A stretch of 26,231 nt of DNA from JBELHO01 sp042091375 (GTDB lineage: Bacteria > Pseudomonadota > Gammaproteobacteria > Enterobacterales > Alteromonadaceae), in the NCBI GenBank assembly GCA_042091375.1, contig JBELHO010000044.1:1-26231 (forward strand), given 5' to 3'. The translations under genes and the position numbers were made by a program. Within the stretch, counting starts at the first letter, position 1. Each line of letters begins with the position of its first letter. Shown piece by piece: positions 16,550 to 22,971 of the stretch. The notes below the pieces were generated by a model, which had not been told where the DNA came from, did not search any database, and saw nothing but the letters and a program-made list of their open reading frames with translations.

Positions 16550-17922
16550 TGAGACACTACCTCTTGGCCACTTGCCATGGTCTTAAACTGCTTAGTGAAC
16601 ATTCGATAAGATATTAAAGCCATAACAATATTGCCGCACAAAGCACCGATAAAGAAACCTTGCAATTGATAAAAGTAACTACCTAAGTAGGCTAGAGGTA
16701 CGTAACAAATAAATAAGCGGATCACACTTAACACCAGCGCTAGCATTGGCTTATGCAAGGCATTTAATGATGAATTGGTTAAAATGATGATGCCCTGTAA
16801 CCCATAGCCAAGCGGTAAAATATAAATAAATAACTTGATCACTTCAGCAACGGCTTGTTCTTTTGCAAAGGCATCAGCAATATAGGGGGCTAATATTAAT
16901 AACAGTAAATAAATGCCTACTTGCCAGAACATAACGAATCGTATCGCTCGTTGATAAGCCTGCGCAACCCGACTCATCAAGCCGGCACCATAGTTTTGAC
17001 TAATAAACGGCGGCAAAGTCATAGATAATGCCAATACCACTAAACAGGCAATAGATTCAATACGCGAGCCCACTCCAAAAGCGGCAACGGCTGATTCCCC
17101 GTAACGAGCCACAATAGCCGTTAAAATTGCTGCGGCTATAGGAGTTAGCATATTAGCGCTAGCAGCCGGTATACCTATGTGTAATATGCCCTGACTGGAA
17201 GTTAAAAATTGTCGAAAAGCGATCAATTTGGTGTGAATTAAGCCGCGTTTATAACCAATAATATATAACACTGCAGTTAATGCACATAGCCAAGAAATAA
17301 CCGTAGCAATAGCGGCACCCTCAATACCCAAGGCAGGTATTGGCCCGACGCCAAAAATAAGGATAGGATCGAGAATAGCATTGATCAAACCAGCTCCGCC
17401 CATTATCTTACTCGGTGTTGTCGTATCTCCTGACGCCCTTAAAATTGAATTGCCGATCATTGGGCCAATTAATAAAATACTACCAATGTACCAAATATCC
17501 ATATATTCATGTATCAAGGGTAATAACTCAGGAGAGGCACCCAATGTGGTAAATATCATATCGGTGCTGTAAAAACCGATAACAGCAATAACCGCGACGA
17601 TGATCGCGGTTAAAAACAACGCCGATGTGCCTGAGTTTTTCGCAGAATCGTTATCGCCTTTACCTAGGTACTTAGCAATAACAGCAGACGTACCTATACC
17701 TAAACCTATGGTTAAGCTGATCACCGTAAAAGTAATTGGATAAGTAAAACTTATCGCAGCTAGCGGTTGAGTACCCAATAAACCAACAAAAAATGTATCA
17801 ATCAGGTTAAATGTCATCAACAAAATCATACCGTAAATCATAGGTATGGTCATCCGCTTCAAGGTAGGTTCAACAGGATCTTGCAACAGATTAAGTTGAT
17901 TTTTACTGACTGATTTTTTCAT
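16546..17922 (-). CDS. MATE family multidrug efflux transporter
   Basis: This is an inner-membrane antiporter of 458 residues, expected to export cationic drugs or metabolites using Na+ or H+. Twelve hydrophobic segments are spread in two similar halves. The family patterns PMIYGMILLMTFNLIDTFFVGLLG in helix 1, GLGIGTSAVIAKYLGKGD, and NSILRASGDTTTPSK are all present. It belongs to the MATE/NorM/DinF superfamily; the closer group is unclear. The stop codon overlaps the uvrB start, so the two genes are probably translated from one message. No strong Shine-Dalgarno precedes its ATG. The substrate is unknown. Confidence 0.93.
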   Translation of the reverse strand: MKKSVSKNQLNLLQDPVEPTLKRMTIPMIYGMILLMTFNLIDTFFVGLLGTQPLAAISFTYPITFTVISLTIGLGIGTSAVIAKYLGKGDNDSAKNSGTSALFLTAIIVAVIAVIGFYSTDMIFTTLGASPELLPLIHEYMDIWYIGSILLIGPMIGNSILRASGDTTTPSKIMGGAGLINAILDPILIFGVGPIPALGIEGAAIATVISWLCALTAVLYIIGYKRGLIHTKLIAFRQFLTSSQGILHIGIPAASANMLTPIAAAILTAIVARYGESAVAAFGVGSRIESIACLVVLALSMTLPPFISQNYGAGLMSRVAQAYQRAIRFVMFWQVGIYLLLLILAPYIADAFAKEQAVAEVIKLFIYILPLGYGLQGIIILTNSSLNALHKPMLALVLSVIRLFICYVPLAYLGSYFYQLQGFFIGALCGNIVMALISYRMFTKQFKTMASGQEVVSQ

Positions 17923-18428
17923 TGAGGTAGATGCTTATGTTGTGAAAATATACAATTAAAGCAGCATTGTAAAAGATAGTGTTTAGACTCGCCATTGAAA
18001 TATTAATTTTACCGCTTTAAAGTAGCATAATAAGTTATATCCAGTTGATTAATTGGTATTTAATTCATACTCATTTACCATAACCTTCGTATTAATTCAC
18101 ATGATAATTGGCAAAACTCAGGCTTTGCACAAAAAACAAACTAGAATTTCAATAACGCCAAAATAAACACGTAAGCCATTGTTTATAAACAACATAACAC
18201 CAAGCCACTGATAATTCCCATCAATCTACAACTGTCGCCGATACAGTATATTTGTTATTTACTACAGTTTAACTCACACAGTTATCCACAGTTTTAGTGG
18301 ATAACTCATGGCAATTGATTGAGTAACATAAATAGCTAAAATTCACTGGCAAAAATGCCGATATCATCACCAAAACGGCGGCAAAATAGGCAAACAATCA
18401 AGAAAATCGCATTTTTCTAATTTTTGTG
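17923..18428. other. Divergent intergenic region between MATE and the tRNA genes
   Basis: About 500 AT-rich bases with no gene. The features in it are the DnaA-box inverted repeat at 18281-18305 and an off-register near-LexA motif (CTGT-N7-ACAG, 18232-18246). The promoter of the MATE-uvrB unit must lie here but no clear -35/-10 pair stood out. Confidence 0.5.
18281..18305. promoter_or_regulatory. Inverted pair of DnaA-box-like sites
   Basis: GTTATCCAC and GTGGATAAC form a perfect 9-bp inverted repeat with a 7-base spacer. The left arm includes a consensus DnaA box, TTATCCACA (18282-18290); the right arm is one base off the consensus (AGTGGATAA). There are no more boxes or 13-mers nearby, so it is not an origin; a DnaA-responsive operator or titration site is possible. 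Confidence 0.5.
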
Positions 18429-18457
18429 TTGACAGTATGGCTACTGCCCTTTAATAT
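18429..18457 (+). promoter_or_regulatory. Strong sigma-70 promoter of the tRNA-Asn cluster
   Basis: TTGACA (18429-18434) and TAATAT (18452-18457) are separated by 17 bp and followed by a GC-rich discriminator (CCGCTCCG), as in growth-rate-controlled stable RNA promoters. The tRNA begins 34 bp after the -10. Confidence 0.85.
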
Positions 18458-18491
18458 TCCGCTCCGTTAGCCTGTTGCTAACAAATATTTT

Positions 18492-18567
18492 TCCCCAATA
18501 GCTCAGTTGGTAGAGCGACGGACTGTTAATCCGTGTGTCACTGGTTCAAGCCCAGTTTGGGGAGCCA
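18492..18567 (+). tRNA. tRNA-Asn (anticodon GUU)
   Basis: A complete 76-nt cloverleaf with encoded CCA. The acceptor TCCCCAA pairs with TTGGGGA, the D arm is AGCTCAGTTGGTAGAGC, the anticodon stem-loop is GGACTGTTAATCC with GTT at the anticodon, and the T arm is CTGGTTCAAGCCCAG. It closely follows the E. coli tRNA-Asn pattern. Confidence 0.98.
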
Positions 18568-18619
18568 AATTTTAAGTGTTGATAAACCAATTAGCAGCAC
18601 TGTTTTAGAAGAAGTTTAT

Positions 18620-18673
18620 TCCCCAATAGCTCAGTTGGTAGAGCGACGGACTGTTAATCCGTGTGTCACTGGT
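18620..18673 (+). tRNA. tRNA-Asn (GUU), second copy, cut by assembly gap
   Basis: The first 54 nt are identical to the intact copy 128 bp upstream, through the anticodon and variable region. The sequence then enters a run of Ns, so the 3' end is not seen. It is probably an intact tandem copy in the genome. Confidence 0.9.
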
Positions 18674-18773
18674 NNNNNNNNNNNNNNNNNNNNNNNNNNN
18701 NNNNNNNNNNNNNNNNNNNNNNNNNNNNNNNNNNNNNNNNNNNNNNNNNNNNNNNNNNNNNNNNNNNNNNNNN
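18674..18773. other. Assembly gap of exactly 100 N
   Basis: Exactly 100 Ns, a customary placeholder for a gap of unknown length, starting inside a repeated tRNA. One or more further tRNA-Asn copies may be collapsed here. Confidence 0.98.
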
Positions 18774-18821
18774 CTTTTTTATGTCAAAATTTCCATAATC
18801 ACCTATAACTATTCGCTCACT

Positions 18822-18913
18822 GCGACGGCCTGTACTCTCGATAAAAATAAAAAAAGGTGTGTCACTGGTTCAAGTTTTTTTGTTTAGAGCTGTAGTTAAA
18901 GGCTGGGGAGCCA
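18822..18913 (+). pseudogene. Interrupted tRNA-Asn-like remnant A
   Basis: Three blocks of the tRNA-Asn sequence occur in order: GCGACGGCCTGT, GTGTGTCACTGGTTCAAG and TGGGGAGCCA. They are separated by about 23 and 29 unrelated bases that replace part of the anticodon arm and of the T/acceptor stems. It cannot fold as a tRNA. A terminator follows the CCA. Confidence 0.65.
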
Positions 18914-18918
18914 ATACC

Positions 18919-18944
18919 AAAGCCCGCATCTCGCGGGCTTTTTT
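18919..18944 (+). terminator. Rho-independent terminator of the tRNA cluster
   Basis: AAAGCCCGC and GCGGGCTTT form a 9-bp stem with a 5-base loop, running into six Ts. The T-run and following bases reappear right after the N gap (18774), so an identical terminator probably sits inside the gap. Confidence 0.88.
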
Positions 18945-18985
18945 ATGTCAAAATTTCCATAATCACCTATAACTATTCGCTCACT

Positions 18986-19044
18986 GCGACGGACTGTACT
19001 CTCAATAAAAATAACACAAACAGGTGTGTCACTGGTTCAAGCCC
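18986..19044 (+). pseudogene. Interrupted tRNA-Asn-like remnant B
   Basis: GCGACGGACTGT and GTGTGTCACTGGTTCAAGCCC match the intact tRNA exactly, but the six bases TAATCC between them are replaced by 26 other bases. The acceptor 3' end is missing. It cannot be a functional tRNA as written. Confidence 0.65.
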
Positions 19045-19072
19045 CTTCTTCAAGCCCCCTCTTTTGTTTAGG

Positions 19073-19162
19073 ATTTTGGTTAAATATTATGGTTTGGTTA
19101 AAGTCTATGGTTAGGTTATAGGCTATGGTTAGGTTATAGGCTATGGTTAGGTTAAAGGTGAG
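19073..19162. repeat. 18-bp tandem repeat, four to five units
   Basis: Units GGTTAGGTTATAGGCTAT occur twice exactly (19109-19126, 19127-19144). They are flanked by near copies at 19091-19108 and 19145-19162 and a more diverged one at 19073-19090. It is G/T-rich on the + strand with no ORF. Confidence 0.9.
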
Positions 19163-19184
19163 CAGCCAGCACTAATATACTAGA

Positions 19185-19256
19185 GCCCACATTCAGGCCC
19201 GCATTCAAGCCCACATTAAAGCCGAGATTAAATCTCACATTAAAGCCCGCATTTTG
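19185..19256. repeat. 12-bp tandem repeat, six units
   Basis: Six consecutive 12-mers of GCCCACATTAAA type run from 19185. The last unit (GCCCGCATTTTG) forms the left part of the hairpin at 19236-19270. The array may have grown from the terminator arm itself. Confidence 0.85.
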
Positions 19257-19270
19257 CGGGCTTTAATGTG
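19236..19270. terminator. Long perfect hairpin downstream of deoA
   Basis: CACATTAAAGCCCGCA (19236-19251) and its exact complement (19255-19270) form a 16-bp stem with a TTT loop. It lies 33 bp after the deoA stop and could end transcripts from both sides, though the T tracts on either side are weak. Confidence 0.7.
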
Positions 19271-19302
19271 TAAATATTAGCGACAAATAGTATAGCTATT
19301 AG

Positions 19303-20616
19303 CTAAGTAATTGTTTTATAAATGACGGGTTGTTTACTTGTTTGCTCGGTTGAAAAGCTCAAGGACGATAAATAATGCGCTGCGGCTTGTTCAAATTGCT
19401 GGTCATTGTCAGCGTGAATACGGGCAATCACATCACCGCGGTTTACTAAGGTACCGATAGGTAATATGCGATCAAAGCCCACCGAGTGATCTATAGCTTG
19501 GCCATTGGCGGTGCGGCCACCTTTCATGCCCACAATGGCTAAACCAAGCTCTCTGGTTTGCATGGCAGCTATATATCCATTTTGTGGCGCAACAACATCT
19601 CTAATAATGTTGGCTTTGCGCATCGACGACCAAGGATTTTCAAGGAAATCACTAGGCCCCCCCATAGCGTGGATCATGGTAGCAAAGGTCTCAGCGGCTT
19701 GACCAGAAGACAATGCAATGCCAATCTTTTCCCTTGCCTGTTCAAAGTCATTAGCGACGCCTGAAGAAATTAACATTGCTGATGCTAAGTTAACCACGAC
19801 TTGATGCAAACGCGGCTCGCGTTCAACACCCAGTAGGTATTTAACGGTTTCTCTCATTTCTAAAGCATTGCCCGCACTAGAGCCTAAAATTTGATTCATA
19901 TCGGTAATAATTGCCTGTGTCTTAACACCAGCACCGTTGGCAACATCAACAATTGACTGAGCTAGCGCTTCAGCACTGGCCAGATCATGCATCACTGCAC
20001 CATTACCTACCTTGATGTCCATCACTAAAGACTCTAAACCTGCGGCAAGTTTTTTTGATAAAATAGATGCGGTAATTAACGGGATCGATTCAACTGTCGC
20101 AGTTATATCGCGTATCCCATAAAGACGCTTGTCAGCAGGTGCTAAATTATTGGTTTGCGAAATGATCGCCACACCGTGGTTTTTCACTAAATCCTTAAAC
20201 TGTTGTAGAGAGGGTTGAACATTAAAGCCATTGATACTTTCTAGTTTATCTACGGTACCACCAGTATGGCCTAGGCCTCGTCCAGCGATCATTGGCACAT
20301 AGGCTCCACAGCTAGCAACTATGGCCGCTAACATAAAACTGACTTTATCGCCAACGCCACCAGTAGAGTGTTTATCAACGATAGGTCCATCGAGTTCTGG
20401 CCATGTTAACACTTCACCTGAACGCATCATCTGTTGAGTAAAACTCACTGTTTCATTGGTACTCATACCATGGTTATAAATAGCCATAGCCATAGCACCT
20501 ACTTGCGCATCGTTGTAATCTTGGTTGACTAGGCCTTGCACAAAATGTTCTATCTCCGCGGCAACGAGTACCTCGCCATTTCTTTTCTTGCGGATGATTT
20601 CTTGTGGTAAATACAT
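19303..20616 (-). CDS. deoA: Thymidine phosphorylase
   Basis: This cytoplasmic enzyme reversibly converts thymidine (and deoxyuridine) and phosphate to the base and deoxyribose 1-phosphate. The 437 residues compare with 440 in E. coli. The phosphate-binding KHSTGGVGDK lies at 82-91, the glycine-rich GRGLGHTGGTVDKLE at 112-126, and the pyrimidine-site segment YGIRDITATVESIPLITASILSKK follows. It lies 25 bp after cdd on the same strand, forming a pyrimidine nucleoside salvage pair: Cdd makes deoxyuridine, which DeoA cleaves. The ATG has GGAA about eight bases upstream. No deoC, deoB or deoD is next to it. Confidence 0.97.
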   Translation of the reverse strand: MYLPQEIIRKKRNGEVLVAAEIEHFVQGLVNQDYNDAQVGAMAMAIYNHGMSTNETVSFTQQMMRSGEVLTWPELDGPIVDKHSTGGVGDKVSFMLAAIVASCGAYVPMIAGRGLGHTGGTVDKLESINGFNVQPSLQQFKDLVKNHGVAIISQTNNLAPADKRLYGIRDITATVESIPLITASILSKKLAAGLESLVMDIKVGNGAVMHDLASAEALAQSIVDVANGAGVKTQAIITDMNQILGSSAGNALEMRETVKYLLGVEREPRLHQVVVNLASAMLISSGVANDFEQAREKIGIALSSGQAAETFATMIHAMGGPSDFLENPWSSMRKANIIRDVVAPQNGYIAAMQTRELGLAIVGMKGGRTANGQAIDHSVGFDRILPIGTLVNRGDVIARIHADNDQQFEQAAAHYLSSLSFSTEQTSKQPVIYKTIT

Positions 20617-20641
20617 ATTATGTTTCCAATAAGTTTAATAA

Positions 20642-21055
20642 TTAGCCTTTGAGAAAATCTGGTGTAAAGGCATCTGGCAGCAGGTTATTCACTTGCCAAC
20701 TTTGCTGATCGCCCTGATGATTTACCGCGGTTATTTGCGCATCAGCATCGAAAAATTCGGCAATGACCTGTCGACAGGCTCCACAAGGAGGTGTTAAGCG
20801 TGTTTCTTCGGTATAGATCACCAAATGTTGAAAGCTGGTATGGCCGGCGACTACGGCTTGCGCAATACAATTTCTCTCTGCGCAGACGGTTAGTCCATAA
20901 GAGGCATTTTCAACGTTACAACCACTAACCACCTCTCCTGACGAGGTCATCGCTACGGCTCCGACTTTAAATTGACTGTAAGGCGCATAGGCATTATCAA
21001 AAGCGATTTTAGCTTGTGATACTAAACCCTGAATTTTTTGTTTTTGTTCGATCAT
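20642..21055 (-). CDS. cdd: Cytidine deaminase, short homotetrameric type
   Basis: This zinc enzyme converts cytidine and deoxycytidine to uridine and deoxyuridine. I choose the ATG at 21055, which has AGGA seven bases upstream and gives 137 residues; the frame runs on to 21085. FKVGAVAMTSSGEVVSGCNVENASYG gives the substrate pocket. Cys58 with Glu60 (CAER) and Cys91/Cys94 (PPCGACRQ) form the three-cysteine zinc site of the small tetrameric class, unlike the larger dimeric E. coli enzyme. It is the first gene of the cdd-deoA unit and lies 172 bp after the photolyase operon on the same strand. Confidence 0.96.
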   Translation of the reverse strand: MIEQKQKIQGLVSQAKIAFDNAYAPYSQFKVGAVAMTSSGEVVSGCNVENASYGLTVCAERNCIAQAVVAGHTSFQHLVIYTEETRLTPPCGACRQVIAEFFDADAQITAVNHQGDQQSWQVNNLLPDAFTPDFLKG

Positions 21056-21107
21056 ATTGGATCCTAGTACAATAAACCTGACCAAATGGTTAAGGTTATA
21101 TTACGCT

Positions 21108-21137
21108 ATTTTATCTGAAGTTAAAACTACTAAACAA
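21108..21137 (-). promoter_or_regulatory. Candidate promoter of cdd-deoA
   Basis: On the minus strand TTGTTT (21132-21137) and TAAAAT (21108-21113) are 18 bp apart, 52 bp before the cdd ATG. This would let cdd-deoA be expressed separately from the photolyase genes. No CytR- or DeoR-type site was recognised. Confidence 0.4.
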
Positions 21138-21227
21138 AATCAAGGCAGTGAGAACAACACTGACAATACAATGATTAAAATTGCGGCGATTTGATTTTCA
21201 ATATTGATATTACAACAAGTCACTTAT

Positions 21228-22805
21228 TTACAAGCATTCAATGTGTTCTATGCACCAATTGGCTCTATCAAGAATAGCCTGCTGCTGCTCTGCAGACTTT
21301 TTTTTCCAGTTGGCGTAGACCATGCTATTTCTTGGGTTGCTGGCAAACTTAGCTTGATGTTTATTCATAAAGCCCCAGTACAGGGCGTTAAGTGGGCAGG
21401 CATTTTGTTCGGTTGTTTGTGTCACTTTATATTCGCAGTCACTGCAGTAATCACTCATATTTTTAACATAATTACCACTGGCAGCATAAGCTTTGGAGCC
21501 GACAATACCATCATCTGCAAACTGGCTCATGCCCCGTGTATTGGGTAACTCAACCCATTCTATGGCATCGATATAAATTCCTAAATACCACTGATCTACT
21601 TGCTCAGGTGCAATGCCTGTTAATAAACAGAAATTACCTGTGATCATTAAACGTTGAATGTGATGGGCATAGGCAAATTCTAGGGATTGACTGATCGCCT
21701 GCTTAAGACAATTCATTTTGGTATTAGCACTCCAAAACCATGCAGGTAAAGTTTGCGTAGCTGATAACCCATTGCAATGGCTATACTCAGGCATATTAGC
21801 CCAATAAATTCCTCTAATGAATTCACGCCAACCGAGAATTTGCCTAACAAAACCTTCAACTTGCGCTAAATCTATGTCTTGCTCACTGTGCCGATAGAAG
21901 TGAATCACTGTATCTATGACCGTTTTAGGACTGAGCATTTTACTGTTCAAGGCAAATGAGATACGAGCGTGAAATAAACTCCACTGCCTATTGTTGCCTT
22001 GTTCGCCTAGTTTACCGGTCATCGCATCTTGAAATTGACCAAAGTGGCAAAGGCAATGTTGGCAAAAGTAATTGAGTAAGGTCAGTGCTTGTTGTCGATT
22101 GATGGGCCACAGTAGTTGTGACTCAGCTTTTCCTATGGTTGCGATCTGATGTCGTTCAAGTCGAGCCAAAATATCTGTGACATCATTGGCAAATACCAAA
22201 GCCTTTGGTACTGTATCAAAGTCCTTGCTTTTCAATTTATTGCGATTTTTACTATCGTAGTTCCACTGCCCTCCTTCAGGCTCTCCTTGATCCATTAAGA
22301 TGTCAAAACGCTTGCGCATTTTGCGATAAAACGCTTCCATGCGATGCCGTTTACCTTGACTAAATTGTGCTGGTAATTCATCGTCAGCCAAGAAAAAATG
22401 TTCGGTCTGATAGGGTGTTGTTGGCAACGAAATAGTACTACAAAAATCATCTAACTGTTGACGTAATCGGTATTCATCAGGTAGTTGATACTCAAAAAAC
22501 TCAATATCATGACGCGTAAATAAGGCGAACAACAACTCAGGTAAATCAGTAAATTGTTTAGTTTCATCTAGGGTTAAATGCAAAACACCATGACCAGCTG
22601 CTTTTAGGGCATTAGCGAATTCAGTCATCGCAGCGAAAAACGCGCTGACTTTTTGAATGTGATGGGTGACGTAATTGGTTTCTTGGTGAAGCTCAGCGAG
22701 TACATAGACGATATCGTCATTTTTGTTGCTAAACCATGAGTGACTCGCATTTAACTGATCACCTAAAATAAGCCTAAGCCCTTTGTATTTTGTAGTCATT
22801 ATCAT
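21228..22805 (-). CDS. Iron-sulfur photolyase/cryptochrome, (6-4) photolyase type (FeS-BCP)
   Basis: This flavoprotein belongs to the group of Agrobacterium PhrB and Rhodobacter CryB (COG3046), which repairs (6-4) photoproducts with light or acts as a blue-light sensor. The N-terminal LRLILGDQLNASHSWF and YVLAELHQE mark the family; the C-terminal half is the FAD domain (GWREFIRGIYW, ARISFALNSKMLSP). Four cysteines, C366, C454, C457 and C470, have the spacing of the [4Fe-4S] ligands C350, C438, C441 and C454 of PhrB (numbers from memory), so the cluster should be present. The 525-residue length is normal. Its ATG overlaps the stop of the DUF2256 gene (ATGA); a second Met two codons on is possible. 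Last gene of the four-gene unit. Confidence 0.93.
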   Translation of the reverse strand: MIMTTKYKGLRLILGDQLNASHSWFSNKNDDIVYVLAELHQETNYVTHHIQKVSAFFAAMTEFANALKAAGHGVLHLTLDETKQFTDLPELLFALFTRHDIEFFEYQLPDEYRLRQQLDDFCSTISLPTTPYQTEHFFLADDELPAQFSQGKRHRMEAFYRKMRKRFDILMDQGEPEGGQWNYDSKNRNKLKSKDFDTVPKALVFANDVTDILARLERHQIATIGKAESQLLWPINRQQALTLLNYFCQHCLCHFGQFQDAMTGKLGEQGNNRQWSLFHARISFALNSKMLSPKTVIDTVIHFYRHSEQDIDLAQVEGFVRQILGWREFIRGIYWANMPEYSHCNGLSATQTLPAWFWSANTKMNCLKQAISQSLEFAYAHHIQRLMITGNFCLLTGIAPEQVDQWYLGIYIDAIEWVELPNTRGMSQFADDGIVGSKAYAASGNYVKNMSDYCSDCEYKVTQTTEQNACPLNALYWGFMNKHQAKFASNPRNSMVYANWKKKSAEQQQAILDRANWCIEHIECL

Positions 22806-22969
22806 TTCTTATCTATTGAGTTCTTGGTTGTTAACAAATGTCGATTACTAGCGCAGCGTTTTGAGCAATACTTAACTGCCTGCCAATTTTTTGCCCATTT
22901 TTTTCGCCAACTAAATGGACGTTGACATACGACACATATTTTCTCAGGCAATGGTGAGTTACCAGTCAT
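22802..22969 (-). CDS. DUF2256 zinc-ribbon-like small protein
   Basis: This small basic protein belongs to the DUF2256 family, which has no known function. The core LPEKICVVCQRPFSWRKKW has CxxC, followed by NWQAVKYCSKRC, giving Cx2C-x19-Cx3C, which should bind one zinc. I place the start at the ATG at 22969, two bases after the photolyase stop, giving 55 residues. The frame continues to 23047 inside the photolyase gene; that longer form would add 26 residues with an extra CxxC and is less like the family. The tight junctions on both sides (2-bp gap, 4-bp overlap) put it in one translated unit with two photolyases. Members of this family are often found beside cryptochrome genes. Confidence 0.88.
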   Translation of the reverse strand: MTGNSPLPEKICVVCQRPFSWRKKWAKNWQAVKYCSKRCASNRHLLTTKNSIDKK

Positions 22970-22971
22970 TT

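Larger units (their letters stand above)
18774..19041. repeat. Two direct repeats of about 100 bp carrying tRNA-Asn fragments
   Basis: Copy A (18774-18874) and copy B (18938-19041) lie 164 bp apart. Over their first 67 bases I see two differences. Each starts with the T-run of a terminator and ATGTCAAAATTTCC, includes GCGACGG(A/C)CTGT from the tRNA anticodon arm, and ends with GTGTGTCACTGGTTCAAG from the tRNA variable/T arm. The bases between these pieces do not fit a tRNA. Confidence 0.88.

Noticed and set aside
18232..18246. LexA/SOS box upstream of MATE-uvrB
   Set aside because: The motif is CTGT-N7-ACAG; a gammaproteobacterial LexA box needs an 8-base spacer, so this is one base short.
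18281..18305. Replication origin
   Set aside because: Only one consensus DnaA box and one near copy are present, with no 13-mers, no dnaA/dnaN/gidA neighbours and no partition genes.
18774..19044. tRNA with introns
   Set aside because: The inserted bases replace parts of the stems instead of simply interrupting the anticodon loop, and they are far too short for a group I intron. Remnants or misassembly explain them better.
19073..19256. CRISPR array
   Set aside because: The 18- and 12-bp units are directly adjacent, with no unique spacers, and no cas genes are present.
21204..21548. 114-residue + strand frame opposite the FeS photolyase
   Set aside because: Its hydrophobic translation comes from antisense of a conserved gene, including the cysteine-ligand region, and it has no family likeness.
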